This document shows, piece by piece, positions 16,962 to 24,487 of a stretch of 64,000 nucleotides of DNA. A program made the position numbers and the translations under genes. The notes beneath the pieces were generated by a model. The model made no database searches. It saw nothing but the letters and a program-made list of their open reading frames with translations, and was not told the DNA's origin. Origin of the DNA: Vicinamibacterales bacterium (GTDB lineage: Bacteria; Acidobacteriota; Vicinamibacteria; Vicinamibacterales; JAMQPK01); contig JAMQPK010000231.1 of assembly GCA_023717525.1 (NCBI GenBank), forward strand, positions 1-64,000, written 5' to 3'. Numbering within the stretch: the stretch's first letter is position 1; every line of letters begins with the position of its first letter.

Positions 16962-19313
16962 CTACCGCGAATCGGTCGCCTCGCCCTTGCCAACCCCAAA
17001 AACCTTGGACCAGAAGCCGCGCTTCTTTCTCTCGGGAGGTTGAGGTGGCGTTTCGACAGCGACAGTCGCGCCGCTCGTGGGTGTTACAACCGGCACGAAA
17101 ACGTCGTCGACTCCGGGCGCCCCGGGTTTCTCGGCGCCTCCAAACATGCCGGCGAACTTCGCGAGAATCCCCTGCGTCGGATGGAGTTCGCAGTAGGTAG
17201 TCGGCACGGTGCCACGCGAGAAGTATTCCGTGTAGACCATCGACCGGCGCTCGAGCTGACCGGTGTTGCTGACGACCTCGACGTCCTGGCAGCTCTCGGT
17301 GGCGAGCTTGCCCGACAGACGGCAAACGATCGCCGTCGTCACGTCAGGCGGCGGCACGAGCCATTCTGGTTTGTCGCCGCGCGTTGCGACCTTCATGAAA
17401 TTCGCCCACACGGGCACGGCGACGTCCGCGGAGAATCCGTTCGGCAGAATCATGTGTGGCTGATCGAAGCCCACCCACACGCCGGTGACGAGCTTCGTCG
17501 TGTAGCCGACGAACCACGCGTCGTTGAAGTCGTTGGTCGTGCCGGTCTTGCCGGCGGCTGGCAACGTGAAGCCGAGGCTGCGCACGCGGTTGCCGGTCCC
17601 CGCGTTAATTACATCGGCCATCATCGTCGACATCAGGAACGCCGTCGCGTCACTGATGGCGCGAGACGACGACTCGTGCGCTTCGTAGAGGACGACGCCG
17701 TCGAGGTCCTCGACACGGCGGATCAGCATCGGCTGGGGCACGAGACCGTGATTCGCGAACGCCGCATAGGCGGCCGTCATCGACTGGAGCGTCACTTCTC
17801 CAGATCCGAGCGCAAGCGACGGCACGCTCGGCACGTCGCCCACCCCCATGCGCTTCGCGTTCAGCACCGTGCGCGCGATGCCCACGATCTGCACCAGGCG
17901 CACGGCGGCTCGGTTACTCGACGTGCGCAGGCCGGTGCGCAGGCTCATCGACGGCGCGGTGGAATGCTCGTCCTCCGGGGTCCAAGCGCCTTCCGTCGTC
18001 GCAATCGGATCGTCGAGATGGTCGAGCACGCTCGCGGGCGAGTAGCCCGCTTCGAGTGCCGTGGCATAAACGAATGGCTTGAACGCCGACCCCGGCTGCC
18101 GGCGTGCCTGCACGGCACGGTTGAACGAGCTCGCCTCGAAATCGCGGCCGCCGACCATGGCTCGCACGTGCCCTGTGTTCGGGTCGAGCGCGATCAGCGC
18201 TGCCTGGAGCGGCTCGGCCGCGGCCGGCAGCCGCTCGTCCTGCTTCGGCACGGTTTTCTTGCGCGCGGCGGCGAGCCGCTTCTGCCAGATGTCGCGGCGC
18301 GCCTCGAGCGACTTCAACTGATCGGCGACAGCTGTCTCGGCCGCAGCCTGCATCGGCATGTTGATCGTCGTGAACACGCGCAGCCCGCCCTCGTAGACGC
18401 GCTGCCAGCCGAAGCGCTCAACAATCTCGCGGCGCACCTGCTCCTTGAAATACTGACCGTGGGGCTCGTTCTTGCGCAACGTGTCGTGCAGCGTGACCTT
18501 CGATCCACGCGCGGACTGCCATTCCGCGCGATCGATGGCACCAGACTCGAGCATCGCACGTAGCACGATGTTGCGGCGGGCAACCGCGCGTTCGAGACTT
18601 ACCGTCGGCGCGTAGCTCGATGGCGATTTCACCAACCCGGCGAGCAAAGCCGCCTCCGCCACGCTCAGCTCAGAGGCGTGCTTGCCGAAATACCCCAGGG
18701 ACGCCGCCTCGGCGCCGTACAGGCCATCGCCGAAATACACCTTATTGAGGTAGAGCTCGAGGATCTGCGGCTTCGTATACATCCGCTCGATGCGTACCGC
18801 AAGAATCAGCTCCTGCAACTTCCGGCGGATCGATTTGCTCGGCGTGAGGAGACTTTGTCGCGCGAGCTGTTGCGTGATTGTGCTGGCGCCCTCTGCTCTC
18901 CGGCCGACGCGGATGTTGGCCAGCGCCGCGGATCCGATCCGTACGACATCGAAGCCGCGATGGTCGTAAAACCGTTGATCTTCGATCGCGACGAGCGCGT
19001 GGATGATGTGGGGCGAGACCTCGGTCAGCGGCACGTCGATCCGCTGCTCCTTATAGATCGTAAACGACAGCTTGTCGGCATCGTCGAACACGGCGCTGGC
19101 CTGGTTCATCTCGCCGATGCGGCGGAGCGCCTCCAGATTCGGCAGTCCGCTGTTCAGGCTCGCGAGAAACCAGGCGCCGCCAGCCAGCGACAGCGCTGCC
19201 ACGGTCGCGAGCGCCACGACCATGCCGATCGCGATGCGTGGATGGCGTTGTCGGGCGCTCTGACATTCGCGCCTGACCTTGTCGATGAGGAGACCGATTG
19301 AAAGTCGTGTCAT
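16962..19313 (-). CDS. Class A penicillin-binding protein (PBP1A type)
   Basis: A 783-residue bifunctional peptidoglycan synthase. It has a cytoplasmic tail, a membrane helix at about 28-50, a glycosyltransferase domain with catalytic Glu111 (EDQRFYDHRG) and GASTITQQL at 142-150, then a transpeptidase domain. That domain has nucleophile Ser409 in SAFK, SSN at 465-467 and KTG at 589-591. The C terminus is Pro/Lys-rich and ends without a further domain. It polymerises and cross-links the cell wall from the inner membrane. I chose the ATG at 19313 (MTRLSIGLL); the frame is open to 19433, but that part looks non-coding. Confidence 0.93.
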   Translation of the reverse strand: MTRLSIGLLIDKVRRECQSARQRHPRIAIGMVVALATVAALSLAGGAWFLASLNSGLPNLEALRRIGEMNQASAVFDDADKLSFTIYKEQRIDVPLTEVSPHIIHALVAIEDQRFYDHRGFDVVRIGSAALANIRVGRRAEGASTITQQLARQSLLTPSKSIRRKLQELILAVRIERMYTKPQILELYLNKVYFGDGLYGAEAASLGYFGKHASELSVAEAALLAGLVKSPSSYAPTVSLERAVARRNIVLRAMLESGAIDRAEWQSARGSKVTLHDTLRKNEPHGQYFKEQVRREIVERFGWQRVYEGGLRVFTTINMPMQAAAETAVADQLKSLEARRDIWQKRLAAARKKTVPKQDERLPAAAEPLQAALIALDPNTGHVRAMVGGRDFEASSFNRAVQARRQPGSAFKPFVYATALEAGYSPASVLDHLDDPIATTEGAWTPEDEHSTAPSMSLRTGLRTSSNRAAVRLVQIVGIARTVLNAKRMGVGDVPSVPSLALGSGEVTLQSMTAAYAAFANHGLVPQPMLIRRVEDLDGVVLYEAHESSSRAISDATAFLMSTMMADVINAGTGNRVRSLGFTLPAAGKTGTTNDFNDAWFVGYTTKLVTGVWVGFDQPHMILPNGFSADVAVPVWANFMKVATRGDKPEWLVPPPDVTTAIVCRLSGKLATESCQDVEVVSNTGQLERRSMVYTEYFSRGTVPTTYCELHPTQGILAKFAGMFGGAEKPGAPGVDDVFVPVVTPTSGATVAVETPPQPPERKKRGFWSKVFGVGKGEATDSR

Positions 19314-19524
19314 CACTTCTGATTCTCCGATCGCCACTCTAGGCTCGGCGGCCTCAATCGTCTGCGCCCGATTGCACATCGAGTCGGAGCGTCTGCCAGG
19401 GCATCTCCGTCTCGTACGAGTTGACATGTGCAATTCGGGGCAGTCGGGCGGGTGAGTCAGGCGATATCCTCGCAGTTGATGATGCAGTCATGATGGCTCG
19501 CCGGAAATCCGAGAGGAGTGGATT

Positions 19525-19668
19525 ATGAACATGGTCGTTCTACTAGTTATCTTGTTGTTGCTGTTCGGCGGAGGCGGTTTCTATGTCGGTGGCCCTGCAG
19601 TGGGGGGTGGTCTTGGAGGGATCATTGTCCTGGTGCTGATTGTTTTGTTAGTCACAGGCAGGCTATAG
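19525..19668 (+). CDS. 47-residue membrane peptide, DUF3309-like
   Basis: A very short gene: two hydrophobic stretches (about 3-14 and 31-45) separated by a Gly-rich turn (FGGGGFYVGGPAVGGGLGG), ending in TGRL. Layout and the closing G-R-hydrophobic residues resemble the small DUF3309 membrane proteins. The function is unknown. GAGAGGAG lies just upstream of the ATG, which supports real translation. It is followed 11 bases later by the GlsB/YeaQ-type gene. Confidence 0.7.
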   Translation: MNMVVLLVILLLLFGGGGFYVGGPAVGGGLGGIIVLVLIVLLVTGRL

Positions 19669-19679
19669 GAGATTCCATC

Positions 19680-19970
19680 ATGACGTTTACGTTGCCAGAC
19701 CTCATCGTTCTGATTGTCATCGCCGCGGTGTGCGGAGCGGTCGGCAAAGCGCTCGGCGGCGGCGGCAGGGGTGGACTCATCACCTCGATCGCCCTGGGTT
19801 TCATTGGCGCACTCTTCGGGCCGTGGATCGCGCGTCAGTTGAACCTCGCCGAACCGTTCGTGCTTCGTTTGAGTGGACAGTCCTTTCCGATTCTGTGGTC
19901 GATCATCGGCGCAGCGATCTTCGTGGCGCTCCTTCACTTTGTCTCTAGGCGGAGATGGAGTCTGGCCTAG
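19680..19970 (+). CDS. GlsB/YeaQ/YmgE-like small membrane protein
   Basis: A 96-residue inner-membrane protein with three hydrophobic segments and a glycine-rich GKALGGGGRGGLITSIALGF stretch, the pattern of the transglycosylase-associated family. Members are small envelope or stress-response proteins of unclear mechanism. GGAG stands upstream of the ATG at 19680. It lies between the DUF3309-like gene and the OmpA gene on the same strand. Confidence 0.75.
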   Translation: MTFTLPDLIVLIVIAAVCGAVGKALGGGGRGGLITSIALGFIGALFGPWIARQLNLAEPFVLRLSGQSFPILWSIIGAAIFVALLHFVSRRRWSLA

Positions 19971-19996
19971 GGTAGTTAACGTTCAGGAGGATAGAC

Positions 19997-20662
19997 ATGC
20001 GACAGCTATTAATTGTTTTTGCGGCAGTTTCAGTAATGGCGGCGGCCGGCTCGGCCTGCGCGACCAAGAAGTTCGTGCGTGGGCAGGTCGATGAAGTGAA
20101 CGGAAGAGTTGAAACGCTGGGCCAGTCGCTCGAAGCGACGCAGCAGCAGACCAAGGAGAACACAGGACGCATCACTCAGGTCGATCAGAGGGTCGACCAG
20201 GTCGCCGCGACCGCGAACGCCGCGACGAATTCCGCCGCAACTGCGCAGACCGCGGCCAACGCGGCAGGGGCTAAGGCCGACGCGGTCGACGTGGCGTCAA
20301 AGCGGCTGATTTTCCAGGTCGCCATCAACGATGCGGGTGGGAACTTCAAGTTTGGAAAAGCGGATCTTCCCGACGACGTGAAGGGACAACTCAATGAGCT
20401 CGCCGACAAGCTGAAGGCCGCTCCGGCCGGCAACTTCATCGAGATCGAAGGTCACACCGACAACCGCGGCGCGCAACTTGCGAACAACAAGCTCGGACTC
20501 GATCGGGCGGAAAACGTGAAGCGTTATCTCTACGAGACGTACCAGATCCCGCTCCACAAGATCAACGTCATCAGCTACGGCGAAGAGAAGCCGGTTTCGC
20601 CGAACACCACGAAGGCGGGCCGCGCGCAAAACCGCCGCGTCGTCATCAAGGTGCTCGCGTAG
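19997..20662 (+). CDS. OmpA-family peptidoglycan-binding lipoprotein
   Basis: A 221-residue protein with a signal peptide and candidate lipidated Cys21 (AAGSAC). A coiled-coil region at about 30-95 is rich in Gln, Thr, Asn and Ala and resembles the Lpp/Pal-linked helical spacers. The C-terminal OmpA domain (about 105-221) carries EIEGHTDNRG, then NKLGLDRAENVKRYL and RAQNRRVVI, the residues that hold peptidoglycan. It probably links the outer membrane to the wall. CAGGAGG lies upstream of the ATG. Confidence 0.9.
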   Translation: MRQLLIVFAAVSVMAAAGSACATKKFVRGQVDEVNGRVETLGQSLEATQQQTKENTGRITQVDQRVDQVAATANAATNSAATAQTAANAAGAKADAVDVASKRLIFQVAINDAGGNFKFGKADLPDDVKGQLNELADKLKAAPAGNFIEIEGHTDNRGAQLANNKLGLDRAENVKRYLYETYQIPLHKINVISYGEEKPVSPNTTKAGRAQNRRVVIKVLA

Positions 20663-20799
20663 CGTATGTAACCTTCACGGACACTCGTTGGCTCGCGCGG
20701 GCGCGCTCAACCGCAGCACCGAGGGTGTTGGACGGGGGGGCGGCCCGCTCCGCGCCGGTGGAGACGAGGTACACTACGCGGCGGACAGGAGGACGCGCG

Positions 20800-21078
20800 T
20801 TGAAGACGACCCTCATCTTTGCGTTGCTTGGGGCCCTCGCCGGCATCGTCGTCGCCTCGTTCGTCGTGCCGCCGGCACTGTCCTGGTATTCGGAACCTGG
20901 TGGCCTTCCTCGCGGAGCACAGATCCCCGCCGTCGTCCAGATTCCCGAGGTTATTCGCTACGCGACGACGACGCTGATGCGCTGGCAGGCGATTGCCGCA
21001 GGTATCGGCGGGGTCGTGGGCGCTGTGCTGGGCATCGGCGTCGCGAGACGCGGCCGTCAGCGAGTGACGGGCGAGTGA
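20800..21078 (+). CDS. Small membrane protein with TTG start
   Basis: I read a 92-residue protein from TTG at 20800, because AGGAGG sits seven bases upstream and the hydrophobic N-terminal helix (TLIFALLGALAGIVVASFVV) begins directly after it. A second helix spans about 65-83 (WQAIAAGIGGVVGAVLGIGV), followed by a basic tail. No family is recognised. The frame is open upstream, but that part looks non-coding. Confidence 0.6.
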   Translation: MKTTLIFALLGALAGIVVASFVVPPALSWYSEPGGLPRGAQIPAVVQIPEVIRYATTTLMRWQAIAAGIGGVVGAVLGIGVARRGRQRVTGE

Positions 21079-21116
21079 TCGGCAGCCGTTCTTGTCGCCA
21101 GGCCAGGCGACCCGAC

Positions 21117-21416
21117 TTAGAAATCCAAACTCATCCCAAACTTGATCAACCGCCCGCGCTGGACGTCGCTCGGCCGCTGATAAGCCGGACCCAGCACGGT
21201 GACCCGCCTCTGGACAGAGGCTTCGTTCGTCAGGTTGTAGAAATCAATCCGCGGCTCCACGCGCACGTTCTGCAGCTGGATCGGCCGAGAACTGACGTCG
21301 AGCTGATACACGTTGGGAAAACGCGTCGTCCCGCGCTCGGAGACGATCACCGATTGACTCGATTGCGTCAGCGCCACCGTCCTCGAGTTCACGAGCACCG
21401 TCGTAAGCTCGGGCAT
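21117..21416 (-). pseudogene. Remnant of a TonB-dependent receptor C terminus
   Basis: About 100 residues from MPELTTVLVNSR to RLIKFGMSLDF. The stretch with FPNVYQLDVS, RVEPRIDFYNLTNEASVQ, then GPAYQRPSDVQRGRLIKFG, reads as the last strands of the carboxypeptidase-regulatory-like TonB receptors that are numerous in Acidobacteriota, including a terminal Phe. The thousand or so residues expected upstream are absent; the sequence before 21416 shows no match. It is probably a decayed copy left after deletion. Confidence 0.6.
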
Positions 21417-21596
21417 GATCGACTCCTTCTGGGCGACGCGTTTCGCCGAACGTCCGGTGGACTGACTTGGGACCCGACGGTAGAGATGTCGCGCGACGAA
21501 TCGACGGCGGTCTTGTTGTGTGCGGGGGACTATCACCAAGTTGGTGGGAACACCAAAGAGAAATCACTGGCGGTTGTGCGCTAGGATCGGCGGCGA

Positions 21597-22583
21597 GTGG
21601 AGAGGACGTGGATTGCGGGAGCGTGGCTGAGGGCCGCCGTGGTCGTCGGTTCCATTGGCGCCGTCGCTGCCGCGCCGCAGTCGAGCCCTGTTGCTGTTGC
21701 GCCGACCGACAGTCGCCCGATCAGTATCGACGTCGTTCCCGTGCCGCTGAATCCCCAGAATCCGTCGGAGATGGCAATCGGCGATTTCCTTTACGCCGGC
21801 GGCCTGGTTCTGACATCCCGCCAGACAGACCAGTTGCACGGTTTGTCGGACCTCGAGGTCACCGGCACGGACAGAGTTACCGCCGTTGGGGATTTGGGGA
21901 TTCTCGTTGATGCACGACTCGTCCTGGATAGCGTGGGACGGCTGGTGGGTGTCGCGGATGCCCGCCTCACACAGCTGACCGGGGAAGACGGCAAGCCGCT
22001 TTCCGATAAGACAGACGCAGATGCGGAGGGACTCGCGCTGTTTGCAAACGGCGACCGTCTCGTGAGTTTCGAGCGGCGCGATCGCATTTGGTTATATCCC
22101 GCCGCCGGTGGTCCACCGCGTCCGGTGCCGATGCCCGGGGCTTCCTTTCCACCCAACGTCGGTATGGAGGCACTCTCAGCTGACCTGGAGGCTGGAGCAG
22201 ATGCGTATGTCGTCGGAGCAGAGCTCAGCGGTGACACCTGGACCTGCCGCTTGCTGTCGACACCGTGCATCAAGGGTCCAACTGTCGACAAGCCGGCGGA
22301 ATTCGGGCTGGTCGCCCTGAAGCGCCTGCCCGGGATGCGAACCGCCTACCTGCTGCGCGCGTTCGACCCAGTGCGCGGACTACGCATTTCTCTGCAGATC
22401 TTTCGCTCGTCTACTATGGTCGCTCGGATGGACTTGGCGCCGCCGGCAACTGTGGATAACTTCGAGGGACTCGCGGCGGTGCCGCAAGCGGACGGCGGGG
22501 TACGGTTCTATCTGATTTCTGATGACAATGCGTCCGCCACTCAGCGCACGTTGCTGCTCGCCTTCGACTGGCGGTCTCAGTGA
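21597..22583 (+). CDS. Secreted esterase-like/phytase-like propeller protein
   Basis: A 328-residue exported protein (signal peptide about 1-27). Segments such as DADAEGLALFANGDRLVSFE, then WLYPAAGG, and late NFEGLAAV with FYLISDDN and TLLLAFD, match the esterase-like activity of phytase family, a predicted beta-propeller. The substrate is unknown. The start is a GTG at 21597 with AGGA a few bases upstream. A tRNA gene on the other strand follows. Confidence 0.78.
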   Translation: MERTWIAGAWLRAAVVVGSIGAVAAAPQSSPVAVAPTDSRPISIDVVPVPLNPQNPSEMAIGDFLYAGGLVLTSRQTDQLHGLSDLEVTGTDRVTAVGDLGILVDARLVLDSVGRLVGVADARLTQLTGEDGKPLSDKTDADAEGLALFANGDRLVSFERRDRIWLYPAAGGPPRPVPMPGASFPPNVGMEALSADLEAGADAYVVGAELSGDTWTCRLLSTPCIKGPTVDKPAEFGLVALKRLPGMRTAYLLRAFDPVRGLRISLQIFRSSTMVARMDLAPPATVDNFEGLAAVPQADGGVRFYLISDDNASATQRTLLLAFDWRSQ

Positions 22584-22618
22584 CCGCCGGCTGACATGTA
22601 AAATTCTTGAAAAACTGG

Positions 22619-22691
22619 AGCCGGCGCGCGGACTTGAACCGCGGACCTGCTGATTACGAATCAGCTGCTCTACCAACTGAGCTACGCCGGC
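22619..22691 (-). tRNA. tRNA-Thr (anticodon CGU)
   Basis: Read on the minus strand, the acceptor GCCGGCG (22685-22691) pairs with CGCCGGC (22620-22626), with discriminator T at 22619. The D arm GCTC/GAGC, an anticodon stem GCTGA/TCAGC with loop TTCGTAA, and a T arm CGCGG-TTCAAGT-CCGCG are all present. The anticodon is CGT, reading ACG threonine codons. CCA is not encoded. Confidence 0.95.
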
Positions 22692-22725
22692 TTCGGTGGG
22701 ACCACTTATGTTAGCACCGAATCCG

Positions 22726-23520
22726 CTACACGCGGACGCCGACGTACATCGTTCCGTCGTAGCCGCCCTCGGATGCGGCGAGAGGTAGAAGCAGCTGCGA
22801 GCCGCCCCCAGAGTAGATGCCGTCGCGGGTGGTCAGCGTGTCGCGGCGTCCCTTGGTCGCGTACGGCGATTGCGCGTGCACGATGTCGGTGAGCGCTTCG
22901 TCGAAAAACAGCTGCGACGTGAACTCGAGTCCGCTGCTGCTGCCCGGATTCGTCCGCACTTTGAAATGAATGTGCACGGCGCGGCCCTGATACCAGCCTG
23001 GATAGACTGTCGTAAACCGCACTTCGCCGTTGGCGTCGCTGATTTGATAGCCGCGAAGGAAGCGCTGCCCGCGCGAGCTCTGCGCGGCGATGTCGGAATA
23101 GACGCCGAGCGCGTCGCAGTGCCACATGTCCACCAGTGCCCCCACGAGCGGCGTGCAGCCCACAAGCGTGGAAACCTGCGAGAGCTGCATTCTCATCGTC
23201 AGCGGCACGCCGGCTTTGGCGACGCCAGTGCTCGGATCGGAACGAATGTCGGAGCGGTTCAGCCCTTCATCGACGAAATAGGGTCCTTCCGTGAGGGCGG
23301 GCGTGACCGTGCACAACGCGTTGGTCGACGAGGTCGCCACGGATGTGGTGCCGGTGGATCCCGTTGTGCCGGTCGTAGAGGGTAAAGACGAGGAAGATGA
23401 AGACGACGGAGAGGTGGGACTTTGGCTGCTACCGCATCCGACAAAACCCACCGCCACGACGGATCCGATGAAGGAAAGCACGTCGCGGCGGCTGAATGGC
23501 AATTGGTTGTTGCTGTCCAT
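22726..23520 (-). CDS. Exported intradiol ring-cleavage dioxygenase family protein
   Basis: A 264-residue protein starting with a twin-arginine motif (SRRDVLSF at 10-17) and a lipobox with Cys29 (VGFVGC), so a Tat-exported lipoprotein is likely. A Ser/Thr/Gly linker spans about 30-65. The catalytic domain has the non-haem iron ligands of catechol and protocatechuate 3,4-dioxygenases: Tyr in DALGVYSD, Tyr in YPGWYQG, and two His in AVHIHFKV. It would open aromatic diols between the hydroxyls outside the cytoplasm. I chose the ATG at 23520; the frame is open to 23559. Confidence 0.9.
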   Translation of the reverse strand: MDSNNQLPFSRRDVLSFIGSVVAVGFVGCGSSQSPTSPSSSSSSSLPSTTGTTGSTGTTSVATSSTNALCTVTPALTEGPYFVDEGLNRSDIRSDPSTGVAKAGVPLTMRMQLSQVSTLVGCTPLVGALVDMWHCDALGVYSDIAAQSSRGQRFLRGYQISDANGEVRFTTVYPGWYQGRAVHIHFKVRTNPGSSSGLEFTSQLFFDEALTDIVHAQSPYATKGRRDTLTTRDGIYSGGGSQLLLPLAASEGGYDGTMYVGVRV

Positions 23521-23655
23521 GACGCCGGCGGAAGTGCAAAGCGCGGGCCACCACGACACGCCTCACATCCACTCTCGCTCGACCTCTCCGACGGACGCGG
23601 GAACCCGGGCCGCTGTCCACAGCCCGGGAACTTTCGTCACGCTTTCTTCACAGTT

Positions 23656-24456
23656 CTACTTCAGGGCTTGCGCGATACCGGCGTCGACGAGCGGTGCCAT
23701 CACGGCATAGCCTTCGGCAGTGGGGTGCAGATCGTCGGCGCTGAGCTCCGTCTTAAGCATCCCGGTACCGTCAACCATCTTCGAGTAGTAGTCGACGTAC
23801 ACATGCTTATGTGCGGCGGCATAGGAACGCATCCAGTCGTTGATTTTCTGGATTCTCGCAACCGGCCTGCGCGTCGTCTGCGGGACGGTGCCGGCGGCGA
23901 CGTGATAAGCGCTTACCGGCGTGATGCTGGAGAACACCACCTTGATGCCGTTCGCGACCGCGAGCTCGGCCATCGACGCCAGGTTGCCCTGGATCTCTTC
24001 GTCGCTCATCGCGCCGGTGTTTCCGGCAATATCGTTCGTTCCTGCGAGAATGACGACGACTTTCGGCTTCAGCGCAATGACGTCCGGCCGCATTCTCAGC
24101 AGCATCTGTGGGGTCGTTTGCGCGCTGATGCCGCGATCCACGTAATTCTTTCCCGGGAAAAATCCGCCAAATCGCGGTTGCTGCCAGAAGTCCGTGATCG
24201 AATCGCCCATGAAGACGGCATCGGCTCGCGACACCGTCGTGTTGGCGTCGCGATAACGCGCGAGGTTGGCCCAGTCGCGCAGGCGCATGTCCTGGTTGGC
24301 GACCGTCAGCAGCGCCGACGAGACCTCGGCGCATTGCAGAGCGGCCGGTGGCGGGGCCGGTGCGGCGCCTCCGAGGCCTTGCGTGAATCCGGTTTGTGGG
24401 AGTAGGACAGCGGTGAGGAGGAGGCTATAACCGACGGCGGCGTGTGCGGACCTCAT
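23656..24456 (-). CDS. Secreted SGNH/GDSL hydrolase
   Basis: A 266-residue exported protein (signal peptide about 1-25) with all SGNH blocks: block I FMGDSITDFW with Ser86, block II RGISAQTT, block III GTNDIAGN and block V DDLHPTAEGY with the Asp/His pair near 241-244. Such enzymes remove acyl groups from glycans or lipids. AGGAGGG stands before the ATG. A second, diverged SGNH protein is encoded at 45185-45868. Confidence 0.9.
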   Translation of the reverse strand: MRSAHAAVGYSLLLTAVLLPQTGFTQGLGGAAPAPPPAALQCAEVSSALLTVANQDMRLRDWANLARYRDANTTVSRADAVFMGDSITDFWQQPRFGGFFPGKNYVDRGISAQTTPQMLLRMRPDVIALKPKVVVILAGTNDIAGNTGAMSDEEIQGNLASMAELAVANGIKVVFSSITPVSAYHVAAGTVPQTTRRPVARIQKINDWMRSYAAAHKHVYVDYYSKMVDGTGMLKTELSADDLHPTAEGYAVMAPLVDAGIAQALK

Positions 24457-24487
24457 GATCCCTCCTATGAGTTGACGCGAATTGTGG

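Noticed and set aside
16905-18563. Long open frame antisense to the penicillin-binding protein gene
   Set aside because: It is rich in Arg/His, has no domain pattern and mirrors the codon bias of the real gene on the minus strand.
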